This document shows positions 1-12,004 of a DNA stretch of 64,000 bases, piece after piece (the stretch's first letter is position 1; each line of letters starts with the position of its first letter). The stretch is from assembly GCA_963920635.1 (NCBI GenBank), contig OY987302.1, forward strand, positions 37,203,500-37,267,499, in the 5' to 3' direction. The notes under the pieces are model-generated. The model was given only the letters and a program-made list of their open reading frames with translations. It was not told the DNA's origin and made no database searches. The position numbers were made by a program, and so were the translations under genes. This DNA comes from Pseudeuparius sepicola (Eukaryota > Arthropoda > Insecta > Coleoptera > Anthribidae).

Positions 1-169
1 CAGCTTAATGGGGATGGGAGAGAATGAATATAATGTTTCCTTATACCTACTTCATTTTTACAGCAAACAATATGGAGAAAAAAGAAATAGTAGTAGGAAG
101 TACAATTTTTGGCTCTCAGATAATTGGACGAGCTATCTCCATACTTATTATAATAATTATTGCTGTACA

Positions 170-603
170 GATCTCGGAAAGGGTAAGAGCTACAGGGTCG
201 GTTAAATAATGGCAAAGTTGCACATTTTCATGCTTAACAAAGATATTCGGAAAAAACCGAAATGCCCTAGAATAAATTTTATTTTTTTCTGAGGATATTT
301 GAAAAGATAGTTCAATACAAATGACACTTTGTCATTGTTACTTTTTATGCTCTACAATATGGTTATCAAACTCTAAATGCGCCGTTTCGTTTTTCAGAAA
401 CCATCATCAACTTAATTTTCTCAAATACGGAACTGGAATTTTTTTACTAATTTTGAAAGTCCTTTAAAATATTAATTCAACTATCTGAAGTATCGGAAGC
501 ATTCGAAATTTTTAAAACTTCGAAGCGGCGTTTTGTTAAGCACGAAAATGCGCAACTTTGCCATGATTTAACCGACCCTGTATCTCTTACAGTTTCCGAG
601 ATC
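170..603. repeat. MITE-like element with ~70-bp terminal inverted repeats
   Basis: The left arm (170-242) and right arm (529-603) are reverse complements with a few mismatches. Both contain TACAGGGTCGGTTAAAT and GGCAAAGTTGC next to TGCTTAACAAA. The ~290 bp between them is AT-rich and has no credible reading frame. Size, strong inverted repeats and absence of coding capacity fit a non-autonomous DNA transposon. No target duplication was recognised. Confidence 0.7.
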
Positions 604-806
604 CCATCGATGAGGCTAGAATTTAAGCCAGCTTGTGTAGATTCGTTGGTTATTTAAGGGGAACTCGCATAAGAGTTGAAGAATGAAGTAGGTAACGATT
701 TTTTTAACCCATATTATGTCCTTACTTTCCATCCGATTTTGAATTTGTTTTAATTTTAATCAGAAAAATCGTACTTAGAGATTGGTGCTATTACTTTTTT
801 GAGTTT

Positions 807-1184
807 GTGTATATTTACGCAGCGCCCCGGCCGCCCGGGGAAATCGTTGCTAGAAAACTCGTTGCTGCTTTCACACACATAGCAGGGGAGGCTGCACGTT
901 TAGCAGAAGACCAAAAACATAAAAAGTTGCAAGATCGCTTTATTTTTGTTACTTTTGCTGTTGAAACTTTCGGTCCTTGGGGTTGTGAAGCTAAACATTT
1001 TATTTCAGATTTATGTTCTAAATTTAAACAATTAAAATCTAAAAGCTTTATTACCCAAAGGATCGGATTGGCAATTCAAAGGGGCAATGCGGCTTCTGTG
1101 TTGGGGACTCTTGCTTCTCTGGATGGCAAGGGTTTGGATGATTTTTTTTTACATTTAATTTTTTTTATTTGTATTATTTATTAA
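807..1184 (+). pseudogene. Transposon ORF fragment (C-terminal tail)
   Basis: An open frame of 125 codons whose middle (about residues 50-100) contains VETFGPWGCEAKHFISDLCS and AIQRGNAASVLGTL. From memory of family patterns, a 'GPWG ... QRGNAASVLGTL' tail is common at the C-terminus of mobile-element ORFs in invertebrate genomes. The frame has no upstream catalytic domain and its last residues (LIFFICIIY) read like non-coding AT-rich sequence, so this is a truncated piece. The nominal first codon is GTG, so no true start is visible. The parent element class is not identified; a retrotransposon origin is a guess. Confidence 0.45.
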
Positions 1185-1309
1185 GTAGGTAATAGTTTAT
1201 ATAATATGTATACTTAGATGTACTCCATAAAAATATTATTGTAAAAAATTCAACAAATGGCAAAGCTTTTTGTCGGACCCAGGTAGTCTCTTGAATTTAT
1301 AATGAGGGC

Positions 1310-1500
1310 AGCGTGCTATCAATTCTATTTGAACAGAGTATAATCGATACTGGTACGTCTATTTCATTAATTAAACCTCATGTAATTCAGCATTTAAATA
1401 AAGTTATAACTCCAGAGAATATAAAAATTAAAGGTATTTGAGACTACACTGTCACAGAATCTTGTTTCCTTTTTCTTGGAAGAGACGAACTCTCACAAAA
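1310..1500 (+). pseudogene. Gypsy protease fragment
   Basis: The + strand encodes an aspartic-protease active-site motif (IDTGTS followed by ISLIKPHV) and then NKVITPENIKIKG. The same segment, including a following stretch that corresponds to the FLFLG region, is found on the minus strand at about 62.85-63.0 kb within the env-bearing Gypsy element. The copy carries an in-frame stop just after the IKIKG stretch and has no flanking gag or reverse transcriptase. It ends abruptly where the 1511-1612 hairpin begins. It is therefore a short, decayed copy of the same Gypsy family. Confidence 0.7.
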
Positions 1501-1510
1501 AGTATTTACT

Positions 1511-1612
1511 AACATCGCCACGGAGGCTGCTAAAACGACCTGTGTGGAAATCTTCATAAGATTTCATAAGAGTTCCACGCAGGTAGTTTTAGCAGCCTCC
1601 GTGGCGATGTTA
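1511..1612. repeat. Long hairpin inverted repeat
   Basis: AACATCGCCACGGAGGCTGC starts the left arm (1511-1550) and its reverse complement ends the right arm (1572-1612). About 38 of 41 positions pair, around a ~20-bp loop. It sits immediately after the Gypsy protease scrap and has no coding capacity. It could be a minimal foldback MITE or a rearrangement product. Confidence 0.75.
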
Positions 1613-2039
1613 AAAAAGCCCCAAAATAGGGGAAGTGCTGACTGAAGCTGCAAATGTGCTGTTGGCTCCTGCCTGGACTTCATTTGTTGCTTGCCAAATC
1701 ATGCCTATCTCTTGATTTGGTTAATGTTACACCGTACTGATGATTGCCAAATAGAATGAAACACGTGTATGCGGTTACTAGTTTTTTCTTTTTGTTAACT
1801 TTGAGTGTTTGCCCATTATCACCTTTTCTTGTAATTATTACATTTACACTCCTGGGCCATGGCAGGGGTAGCGGCTGTCTGTGGACCGACGCGACCGATT
1901 ATCCCGAGAAGAAGCGCGAACGTTCGTCGCGTCGTTGGCTGCGGCTACGACGGTGCTGCGCGTCCCGACACACTCCAACAGTGCCCCGAAGGACCCTGTT
2001 GTCAATCCTATATAATGTATAATGATAACTTGTATAAAA
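1613..2039. other. No gene; GC-rich patch
   Basis: Positions 1855-2005 are strikingly GC/CpG-rich against the AT-rich background. Both overlapping open frames here are Arg-rich and look like by-products of composition. The patch lies directly upstream of the non-LTR reverse transcriptase relic and could be its 5' region, but nothing in the sequence proves that. Confidence 0.4.
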
Positions 2040-3320
2040 ATTCAACGAACAAGGATAGATGCGTTTGGAACATTATTAATAAGAACACAAATTCCAAGAG
2101 ATCGGAAAACATAGAGATCTTGAACTTAGGCGATATACATAGAAACAACCAACAGTAGGAAAATTGCTAACGCTTTTAATGATTACTTTGTTGATGCACC
2201 AAAAAGACTCGCTGATTGTATCAAGGCCCCCATCGGGGAAGTCCAATCTCCATATATAGACAATGTCCATTCGAGGTTTTTTCAGCCTATCGTGAGTCAT
2301 GATATTCGCGGAATTATCTCATCATTATGGAATTCTATGTCGTATGGTACTGACGAAATATCCACTAATTTGTTAAACAGCATCTGCGAATACATAGCTC
2401 AAACTTTAACCTACCTAATAAATATGTCACTTGAGGCAGGCGAATTTCCAGATATCTTTAAAACTGCTAGAATTATACCGCTTTATAAAAAAGGAGACAA
2501 AAACCGATTGGACAGCTATCGTCCAATCTCATTGTTGAGTTCAATTTCAAAAGTACTCGAGAGGGTCATCTATAATCAGTTTTCAACATTCCTGACTGGA
2601 CATGACATATTATCGAACTGTCAGCATGGATTTCGTAAGGGGACTGATTCGGCGTTGTCTCATTTTCTGACCGCTCTCTATTATGCTTTGGATGGTGGCA
2701 GGAAATGCCTGAGCTTATTTATGGACTTTAGTAAGGCGTTTGACATCGTTGACCATGCATTGCTTGGATCTAAATTGTGGGCTTACGGTATTCGCGGCTT
2801 GCCTTACAGATGGATATTGTCCTACTTAAGTTCCAGGAGACAGATCGTCGAGATCGCACGGTCGGGGGAGAATGATGTTCGGATGGGTGTTCCTCAGGGT
2901 TCCGTGTTGGGAACTTTGTTGTTTTTAATTTTTGCTAACCACCTGCCAGAGGTGGTAGGCAACAAGGATGACTTCACAATGTTTGCGGACGAAAACACTT
3001 ATTTATGTCAAAGTACTAGTCTTCCTAAGGCGGTGTCCAATCTAAATGAATGTATCGCAGAGTTTAGTGACTGGCTCGCCAGTAATAAATTATGTCTTAA
3101 CTTGAGCAAAACTGTATTTATTCGATTTACTCCTCGTCAAACCACTGTGAAGGAGAGCAGTTTGGTTAGGGTTAATAGTAGAACTTATGCACAAGTTGAA
3201 CACACTAAAATTCTAGGGATTGTTTGAAATGAATCCTAAATACATGGGTGTGAAGCTGTACAATAAGTTGTCTCGCCGGATAAAAGAATCGGATAGTCTA
3301 ACTATATTCCTATATTCTGA
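2040..3320 (+). pseudogene. Non-LTR retrotransposon reverse transcriptase (Jockey-like), inactive
   Basis: The main open part (2292-3227, 311 residues) contains the standard non-LTR reverse transcriptase blocks in order: KTARIIPLYKKGDKN (block 1), SYRPISLLSSISKVLERVI (block 2), QHGFRKGTDSAL (block 2a), LFMDFSKAFDIVDH (block 3/A), GVPQGSVLGTLLFLIF (block B) and FADEN where an active enzyme has F/Y-A-D-D (block C). The second catalytic Asp is Glu, so the enzyme should be dead. Upstream sequence (2040-2290) encodes the preceding region in shifted frames, and the tail (YMGVKLYNKLSRR) resumes after a stop near 3227. No endonuclease domain is present. The family assignment to the Jockey/CR1 side rests on motif style only. 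Confidence 0.85.
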
Positions 3321-4514
3321 AACGGAATTTTTGTTTAAAAACTCCATTACCACGTTTTAAATAATAATACATCGTTTTTAGTAAATGAATCACAATTTTC
3401 TATTTAAATTCATTTCTGTTGGTATGTGTGCTTCCATCTAGCGGTGAATAGATGCACTAGTGGAAGTGCAGTGATTTTTTGTGCATCGAGTCGAAGGTAT
3501 GTTCCAACATTTAGCACTAAGGTGATTAGCAAGTAATCCGCTACGTATTTGTTGATGTCACTTGTTCAGTTCATAGCAAATATTTTCTGCCAGTCTGGTT
3601 CCATGCCCTATGCGGGAAGCCATCGTGAAATTTTAACGTGCGAAGTTTTTGTTTGCTCTATGATCAGATGGCCAGATGACCTCGACAAATGCGGCGTCGT
3701 GATTGGCTGTGTTACGTTGTATTTTTTTTATAATGCAGGATCTTTCAAAACTACCTACGCGAGCCGTCTCGGCCCCTTTCCGATTGCGATCTTTAGCGAG
3801 AAGTGTCCCGGCAGGTATTTGGTGATAGCAGGAAGGCTGTGTGTCTCGATTTAATTATCTACTTTTATCGGCTTCCTGTTATCTCCATTTGGAGATATTG
3901 AGTGCTTATAGTGTGTTTTATTGTTTGGTGCAGCGGAATAAAACCGTATTTTTCTGTTTTTCATGTGGAATCTCGACCTGGCGCACCTGGAGTTTTTGTG
4001 AAGTTTGGGACCAGGTGGCCATCTTGGCGTTCAAGGGCTACGCCGTGGTTTTTTTGGAAAACCTGTTGATTTTTTAGCAGGGCACAGGAAAGGTGGACGC
4101 AAGTACCAGGTGAGTTTCATTTAAAATTATTTTTATAATTTTGGTAATTGTCCTTCTTTGTTGAAACTCACCTGTGGCTTTCCCCAGGCACGTTTATTCT
4201 TTTTGGAGATTTCTCCCAGCTTAATTGCAAATATAAAAGGAAGAATAACCATGGCCCCTTTGAGTCCTGGTCTGCTCAAAAGTAAGTTTTATTGTATCGG
4301 TAAAGTTGCACGACGCACTAAATATGTACCAATAGCCTGACGGAGATTTTTTTATCTTTTCTAGTAATATCGTTGTTGTTTTAATTATCGTTTACCTCAA
4401 TTTAGACTGTATTCTTCTTATTTTGTATCGGAAAGGACAGCGTTTGCAGCTGTTAAATAGCTAAACGTTTTTTTTTTTGTAAATTTAATGCCTAAATTTT
4501 TGTGACCCCCAAAA
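3321..4514. other. No recognisable gene
   Basis: Several short open frames occur (for example at 3549-3854 and 3841-4077), but none shows a known motif and none has a consistent upstream signal. A short hairpin pairs CAGGTGAGTTTCA near 4108 with its reverse complement near 4165. The sequence around 3540-4080 is less AT-rich than its surroundings and may be an unrecognised element. Confidence 0.4.
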
Positions 4515-4515
4515 T

Positions 4516-4615
4516 TTGTAGCCTAATGCACATTTGATTTGTAACCTAATGCACACCTGATTTGTGACCTAATACACAATTTATTTGTGACTTAATGCAC
4601 ACTTTATTTGTGATA
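4516..4615. repeat. 23-bp tandem repeat, about four copies
   Basis: CCTAATGCAC (or a one-base variant) recurs with a period of exactly 23 bp, at about 4522, 4545, 4568 and 4591. Each copy ends in ATTTGTGA/ATTTGTAA. Copies are diverged by a few bases. This is a small minisatellite with no coding meaning. Confidence 0.8.
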
Positions 4616-5199
4616 TAAGCTCGCTTTTATTATGACAAAATACATCTGATAAATTCTGGACTAACACTCACGACGATTATAACATGCGTACCAAAATAAT
4701 TTTGGTAGGTAATTATTATGATATGTCATGTTTTGGACCGAGTTCAAATAGATATTATAAAAGTGCAGTAATGTACTGTAACGAAAAATGCCTCCAAAGT
4801 TGTTATATCAGCTTTCAATGGATATGTCTGTATGCTTTTTTAACCTAATCAAAGATTTAGCAGATAAATTTTAAGTTTGGGTATTCTACTTACAGTTTTA
4901 TATTTTTTTGTAAATAATTTAGAGGCATTTTCCGTCTTATCTTTGTTGGCCTGACCTCTAATTGTCGGTTTTCTTGGGTTCTAAACGTCGGGATATCTTT
5001 CTTTAAATTAAATAAATCTTTTTGTCGTTGATTTCAACTCGCAATCCAGTCAATTAAGTGTTATTATACAGGGTATATTCTGGAATATACATTTGGGGTT
5101 TATTAACTAGTATATTATCTTAAACTTAAGCAAATTGTTGTACTTTTTATAATTATTAATAAAAAAATTTCGAGCATTTTTCTTGTGAATAAACATTTA

Positions 5200-5830
5200 T
5201 AAACATTTGACGTCACTGACTGAGTATATTGGCTGTCTAATTGCTTCTGAATTTTCCACACGCTCAAAACTGCACAAGGCACGAACACCTCTACGAGCTG
5301 CTTCGAGTCAACACACAGGACAGCCTACAGACCATCCAGCCGATACAGGGTCAGCTGAACTTAGGCTAAAGCTCTGAGATACATGCTAGCCAACCACCAG
5401 AGCCTATAACGCAGCTGACACACTGTGAAGCTGAAGCTTGGTCGCAGACAACCTCGGAAGACAATCCCGTGACCTCGTAAGGAACAAACGTTCAAGTAAG
5501 GTGTTTTGACAAATCGTTCCAAATTTAAACTCGGAACAATGCAGAACTTTGTTATCTATAAATTTGAGCTTTCGAACTTTCTTTATCAGTCAGTGCCAAT
5601 TTCGTAAACTTTAGACTTTGACCTTATTGCATTATCCAGTTTTCCTCAAGTTAGATTTAAATTTAAACTATTGTCAAGTTTTCAATTTCACTGCTTGTAC
5701 ATAACCTCTATTGTAAATCATCATTTCACAAATTTTTACTCTTAACAACATTCCTTAATATTTTTTTAATAAACCACCTTTGTAAATACGTTTATACGTG
5801 TGTTTTATTCCTGGGGTATCAACAATCGAG
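5200..5830 (+). mobile_element. Possible solo LTR
   Basis: This ~600-bp block is compositionally distinct and contains an LTR-like order of signals. A TATA-like TATCTATAAAT lies near 5553, an initiator-like ATCAGTCAGT lies near 5586, and AATAAA is followed by a GT-rich stretch ending in a TTTATTCCTGGGG sequence near 5810. No matching second LTR and no flanking duplication was found, so neither boundary is fixed. Confidence 0.35.
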
Positions 5831-6139
5831 TCATATAACCAGTTTTCCTTCACCCAAGGAAAATTGTCGTTATAATTCAAACATAATTTATATGAGTTCC
5901 TGGCAACACAGGCTTTCTACATTGTAAAGGAGTATCTTGAATTTATAGATAATAATATTTGTTATTATCCTTAAGCCTAATATTATTGTATACCTACCTA
6001 GATATAGTGTTTTGCTTCTTGGATTTGGTATTGTTCTGTTTCTGTTTTGTGTGGCTTTTGCTCTACTTGTTTATCATATTAATACTGCCCTGCTGACTTT
6101 TTCTATACCATGTAATTGGTCAATTGAAATAAATGTATT

Positions 6140-6305
6140 TTTTTTTCTATGTCTGGCAAGCTATTATAGAAGATTTATTCCAAATATTGCGAATATAACA
6201 AAACCATTTAGTACCTTACTAAAAAGGACATTACATTTAATTTAAATGATGATTGTAAAAATGCTTTTAATCAATTAAAAATAGCTTTAACTACTCTAAC
6301 ATTGG
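6140..6305 (+). pseudogene. Gypsy reverse transcriptase fragment
   Basis: The + strand encodes LASYYRRFIPNIANITKPFS followed, after a frame change near 6230, by DDCKNAFNQLKIALTT. This corresponds closely to the thumb/connection region of the env-bearing Gypsy element on the minus strand at about 56.9-57.1 kb. Only ~165 bp remain. It is a second dispersed scrap of that family on the left side of the window. Confidence 0.8.
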
Positions 6306-6589
6306 GTAAGCTGTGCTATTGATGTCCTCCGAAGGAATCATAAATTATTTTTCTCTAGTAGACCCGGATTTTGTTACTTCTTAAGATTTCTCAAAAAAAT
6401 GTAAATAGGTATAAAAAGAATATCCACAGGCAGCCACGCAAAAATTCAGGGCGTACTGTCGAGTCTTTCAAAAGGAATAATAAATTAATTGTAAATAATA
6501 AATAATAAATAGCGTGTCTGTCAGTGGAAACACTCTCTTCCTATTTGCAATTTTTTTGCCAAATCTTGCGAAAAAATAGGTTATGATTT

Positions 6590-7690
6590 CTTCTGAGGAA
6601 ATCGAGAGTACGCCCCTGAATTTTTGCGTAGCTGCCTATGGGAATTATTTCTCTTCCTATTTGCAATTTTCTGGGAGAATCTCAAGGTGTGACAAAATCC
6701 GCACCCACTAGAGAAAAATTAATTTATGATTCTTATGATTCTTGTGTCGAAATCGATAGTACGTACCTGTACCCTGTACGTACGATTTTTTCTTTTTCCT
6801 GTTTGCAACTTTTTAGCAAAATTTCAAGGTGCTACAAAATCCGGATCTACTATTCCTATTGAAGAAATCGATAGTGCGCCATGCATTTTTGCGTGGCTGT
6901 CTATGGGAATTCTTTCTTTTCCTATTTGCAATTTTTTGGCAAAACCTCAAGTTGTTAGAAAATGTGGATCCACTATAGAAAAAATAATTTATGATTCCTT
7001 CTGAGAAAATCGATGGAACGCTCCTACATTTTTGCGTGGCTGTCTATAGGAATCCTTTCTTTTCCTATTTGCAATTTTCTGGCGAAATATCAAGCTGTAA
7101 CAAAATCCGGATCCACTAGAGAAAAATAATTTATGATTCCTTCTGAGAAAATTGATAATACGCTCCTCAATTTTTGGGTGGTTGTCTATAAGAATTATTT
7201 CTCTTCTCTTCCTGTTTGCAAGTTATTGGCGAAATTTCAAGGTGTAACAAAATCCGTATCTACTCTGTCTGAAGGAATCGATAGTATGCCCCTGAATTTT
7301 TACGTGGTGCCTATGAGAATTCTTTCTTCCCTATTTGTATTTTTTGGCAAAGTCTCAAGGTGTACCTAACAAAATCGGGATCTACTAGAGAAAAAATAAT
7401 TTACGATTCCTTCTGAGCAAATCGATAGTATGCCCCTGAATTTTTGCGTGGCTGCCAGTGGGAATTTTGTGGAGAAATCTCAAGGTGCAGTAAAATCCGG
7501 ATCCACGAGAAAAAAATAATTGATTTCTTCTGTAGAAATCGATAGTATGCCCCTGAATTTTTGCGTGGCTGACAGTGGGAATTATTTTCTTCATATTTGA
7601 CTTTTTGCGAGGCTACCTATGGAAACTGTTTCTCTTCCTCTTTAGAAAGAAATTAATGTATGATTCCTTCTGATGGGATCGATAAGCCCC
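6590..7690. repeat. Degenerate ~142-bp minisatellite, about eight copies
   Basis: The marker ATCGAT (or a near variant) recurs at about 6601, 6752, 6867, 7009, 7151, 7277, 7421, 7538 and 7677. The spacing centres on 142 bp, with shorter copies of 115-126 bp. Each unit also holds TTTTTGCGTGGCTG, TTCCTATTTGCAATTTT, AAAATCCGGATCCACTA and TGATTCCTTCTGA. Because the consensus is similar in every copy, it produces look-alike short peptides in several frames; these are not genes. Internal deletions explain the shorter units. Confidence 0.85.
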
Positions 7691-8860
7691 TGATTTCGTT
7701 TCTGAAACAACGGATTCCTTCGGGTCCCTTCAATCAATTAACAAAATGCTACATAATCTCCTTGACCCTTGAACCAATCGCTTATTATTGAAAATTCAAG
7801 TGCAAAATCGAGTTGAATAATTTTCCGATCTATGCCCACCCACAGCACGGTCCTAACTTTTCCTTTTCTATCAACATCTGGGTAGTTATAAGGCCCCTGA
7901 GTGAGAATTTCGTCAAAATATCATGGTACCAATTATATTTCGGATGTATTTACGAATTTTGCTCCGTCGTGTCTGTGCCTCTGTAAAAATTTGATTTTCG
8001 TGTCTTAATCTGATGCTATATTCAGTGAGGTGTTTAAATATTTCCATTACACTAGTTTGGCTTCGGTATACAGCTTTCCATAGGAATGAAAATAAGAATA
8101 GTACCTAATAACAATAAAAATAAAAATTAATAATTGGAATTGAAAGCGTTTCTACAGTAGAAATAAGAACGGTTGTCCAAAAAACCTAAATCCAAAATCA
8201 AAATATATAAGCGTTGATTGACGTATTAATAAAGATTGCTCACGGCTGTCACGGCTGATACTTTTTCAACTCACCATGCGTTTTCCGGAGGCAAAATACA
8301 ATGCAAAACACATTGTTAGCCATCAGAGCAATCTGTTTTCCAGGACATGAAGCTATAGCCATGAGAAGTCTTTATAACTATGTCAGTCAACGATGTAAGT
8401 ATGCTCAAATGTAATCTATAAAATCATAACCATAAAGAAACTAGTCATAACACAAAATCGGCATTTATTTTAGTTTCCTGCCGAGTTTATAATAAGACAA
8501 ACAACAGCCATTACCATAAAGAAGTAGTGGGAAATACTTGTTTAGTTTGACAGAGCTTGTATAAACCATCTCCATCCCTTATTCTTAAAGTTATTCTTAT
8601 CATTATTACTGATATTATTATTGTGGAAATCTGCAAAACCAAACCCACCCTTATTCACTAAAATCCAGATATTTTCTAATATAAAATAAAATTGTTTATA
8701 GAACAAGCTCCAAATATTTTTGGGTATTCTACTGACCCTAGGAACTTGATTAAAAACTGAACGGCCTTGTATAAACCACGAATTGTCGCGTCCGAGCGGA
8801 AATTGCCGCGTCTTTGTTGCAGGCATATCGACTTGCTGTTTTGGTCCTACGGCTATACAT
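7691..8860. other. No recognisable gene
   Basis: AT-rich sequence with no open frame showing a known motif on either strand. A phrase with AATTGTCGCGTCCGAG and TTGCCGCGTC near 8780 marks the transition to the CpG-rich block that follows. Confidence 0.4.
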
Positions 8861-9430
8861 CCGTTTCACATAACCTAATTCTCGGCTATCGAATTTACGC
8901 GTGGCTAGGCACAATGCACCCTCTACCTACGGTACCTGGGTATCTTGTCATAGCTATCCCAGCTCGTGAGGCAGTTGTAAGAGGAGTATCTGCTGGACGA
9001 GCCCATGCTGGTTGCGCTGCAGCACTTACACACCAAATTCCTTTCGTTCGAGCGGGGTCCCTCACGCCACTGCGCGCCGTTTCCCGCGCCCCGACGCCGC
9101 CGACCGCCCCTTCCCCTACCCGCGCCCACGGCACACGCAACAAAAAACCATTTACTTTTTAATGGGCCGCTAATGGAATTGAGCGCAACGCCAGGACACA
9201 ACCGGCCCCGGTTACGGCGGGCCGACGAATATACGGATGCGGCCAGGGGGCGCCGCACCGACAGACTACACCAACCCCTTGACCTACATAACGCAGGGGC
9301 GACCGACCCCAAACGGAAACGTCATGAGGGGAGGCTTGCATTCTCTATGGACCCAGAGCACAGAATGTCGGTTGCGGGGAGGTTTTGCTTGTTACGTCCT
9401 CTTGTATATTTCTTAAATATCCCTTAAAGC
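8861..9430. other. CpG-rich island
   Basis: GC and CpG content rise sharply here, strongest at 9050-9320, against an AT-rich background. Overlapping open frames exist on both strands (up to 140 codons), but they are Arg/Pro/Ala-rich in every frame, as expected from composition. The block could be a promoter/CpG island or the 5' end of a transposable element. No TATA/initiator pair or coding motif was recognised. Confidence 0.4.
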
Positions 9431-9728
9431 AGGTATCAATAATGGTTTAGGGTTTTCATTTTGTTTAAAATTTAAAAAAACAAATTGTTTAGAGTTGTCG
9501 AGATAGTGGCAAATTTTGGGGTACTATTTCTTTTTAAATACGCATTTGGCGGATAGACAGCTGCAGGATTATCGTTCGGGTCATTTCTTTGGAGAATTTG
9601 CGCAGTGAGTGCCCCAGATAGTCTCTGGAAAGAGGATAGATTGTCGCATGCTCGGGAAGAGGGCCTCCGTGTTATATAGGAGACTCGATAATAGGAAGTG
9701 AGTCTTTTCATTGCTAATATACTAGGTA

Positions 9729-9863
9729 CTAGGTACTATATTCTGGTTCTTCTGTTACTTCTGGTTCTTCTGATTGTTCGGTTTCTTCTGATTTACCTGA
9801 TTTACGTGGTTCTTCGTTCGGATGCGTCAGAGTCTTCGGGATACTTGATGGTACTTCTTTTCG
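9729..9863 (-). pseudogene. Glu/Pro-rich C-terminal coding remnant
   Basis: On the minus strand a frame runs from an upstream stop at 9864-9866 to a stop at 9729-9731 and reads as a low-complexity acidic tail containing EEPRKSGKSEETEQSEEPE. Such tails are frequent at the end of retroelement polyproteins. The adjoining upstream sequence (to about 10,150) has fragments in other frames, suggesting a frameshifted relic. No catalytic motif is left, so identity is open. Confidence 0.3.
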
Positions 9864-9870
9864 TTAAGGT

Positions 9871-11860
9871 GTTAATGCGACTTATATGGAGTTCCTGATT
9901 ATGTGCATGGATGGTGACGTAGAGGCTCTCATCTTCACGACAAAGTTAAGATTCTAACAATTCGATATAGTTACCATACGTCTCTCAGGAGTTACCCGCA
10001 GCTCGTAACTGGATTCATAAGCTCTGGACCAGTCGGTGAGATTAGTGAAATTAAAGAACGTAAGAAACTGTACATCTACTTCCACCGGGTATATATTCCA
10101 AATTGTCATTTTGTCAGATGGACACTTGAAACAGGTCTTAATTTTCATTTGATGGTTCCTCCACCTGTAAGTTAAAGCTGGACCAACTTAATATAGTGTT
10201 GGTCCAAGTTAAAGTCATTATTTTATAATATGGAGGTATACTTCTAAGGGACTCTCAATGACGTCAAAACCTAGGTTCTGGCGTCATTGGGGACTCTGGA
10301 GGATTCTTGTGTTTTTCTTATTTCATTAGAAACTCGAGACTTCTTAAGTCTCGAGACTCGTCAGTATTTTTATGCAAACAATGTAGCCTAATATAACAAG
10401 GTTTATAGTAATTGCTCGGGTATAATTTTATAGGTTTCGTGTACTCGAACCGTTGGTGTATGGTTTGGGCAATTTTGTAAACCTTTTGGCGCCCGAAATA
10501 AATATAATATCTTTTCAGTTATTTCTTTGATTTTTTTTTTTTTGAGAAAACCCACCTATTCTCTGACTGAGCCCAGTCGAAAGGCCATACCTTTTTGCAC
10601 GTAACATGCTCTAATGCAATACTGCCCACGGACGGGGTTCTTATTATTATTATGGCCTTATTACGTCATAGGGTTCCTATTACTATGATGAGGGACCACT
10701 CGAAATATCTCAGCAAATATGCGTTTTTCAGAGAACCTTGAGCATTGTGTAAAAACACATTCCAGATCCACTGCCTACTTTCCAAATTATGCAGGGCGAT
10801 AAAAGAAAATTTACCACAGGGGAACAAAATAGCATAATACGAATCCGAAATTTAAAAAATGCAAAAGTCATCCAACAGAATTTTTTTTTCAGAAGCGTAT
10901 TAAAATACCTTATTAACTGCGCTTGTGCTGGTGACTTCCGGGGCGCAGTTGCACAACACATCGTAAATATACTGTTACAGGCCACTCTACCTGTAACCTT
11001 TAAATTTTCATTTTCATTTTATATATTGTCACCTGTGTGTAGTCCCATTCATTTATTGGCAAATTTTATCACTTATTGCCAAAAAATGTGAACCACTTAC
11101 TTCATAATATATCCATTAACATTCCTAGTCAATCAAGCTAACACAATAAATAGTATCCCGCACTTTTGGTTTAGTTATTTAATTTAATTCACAAAAACAT
11201 CATGTATTAAGCCATAGTAGTTATCAGTTTGCAATGACTTCGCGCGCGGATGTTTTTCCTGTACCTACTGCTCATATTTTATCAGCTGACGCTACGACAC
11301 TGTGTATAGTCATTGAATAAAGGATAGAATAAGAGGAATCGAACAAATGGCTGGATCTGTAATTACACCCTGCTTTTTGACGCGTCGAGGAATTTCACCC
11401 AGGGCATTCAGCACAAATTAAAAATGTTTTTGAAACTGCTTGAACCTATCTAACATCTAATCCACGGTAGGTAAATGTTGGTGTGGACAAGAACCAAGTT
11501 GTTCACTGGACCAGGCACACGTTGCCATATACATATTGGCGAAAAGGGTACGGTGTTAACTGCAGCTTTGACCTTGACCCAAAGAAACAAATGCGAAGCG
11601 AATCTCCTTCCAACAATGATTTGGACAAATTTATAGCAAGGGGTTTTTGACTGGCGAATCCTCTGACGTGACTATGGTTCCCCCTACGTTTTTGTTTTAT
11701 ATATTAGCAGCACAGACCTACTATATAGCGAATAGCTACATATATTAGGAATAATTATTACTATTTTATTTTAGTTGTAATTACTATATTATTTTTTAAT
11801 TGAAATCAAGGTAATATTTTATTTTTCGACAGACAAAAATGAGGGGGGAATAGATAGACA
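9871..11860. other. No recognisable gene; small hairpins
   Basis: Nothing with a known motif was found on either strand. Local inverted repeats include GGACCAAC near 10,175 against GTTGGTCC near 10,197, and the overlapping palindrome CTTCTTAAGTCTCGAGACTC near 10,340. Homopolymer runs are common. Confidence 0.4.
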
Positions 11861-11872
11861 ATGCTTGCGTTT

Positions 11873-11991
11873 AAGGTTACCAAGCAAAGCAATCGCTTGC
11901 AAGTTGATCGATATCTCCGTCTTTGTTTTATACTGAGAAAAACAGACAGACACCTATTGGCACAAAGTGATTGCTTCCGCTTGGTAACCTT
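11873..11991. repeat. Short inverted repeat
   Basis: AAGGTTACCAAGC (11,873-11,885) pairs with GCTTGGTAACCTT (11,979-11,991), and pairing continues imperfectly inward through GCAATC. The pair encloses ~85 bp without coding capacity. It may be a tiny MITE. Confidence 0.5.
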
Positions 11992-12004
11992 GCATACAGG
12001 CATT

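Noticed and set aside
6590..7690. CRISPR-like array
   Set aside because: Units are ~142 bp, diverged along their whole length and lack a repeat/spacer alternation; the genome is eukaryotic.
8767..9427. Open frames up to 140 codons on both strands
   Set aside because: Composition-driven in the CpG island; no motif and no consistent start signals.
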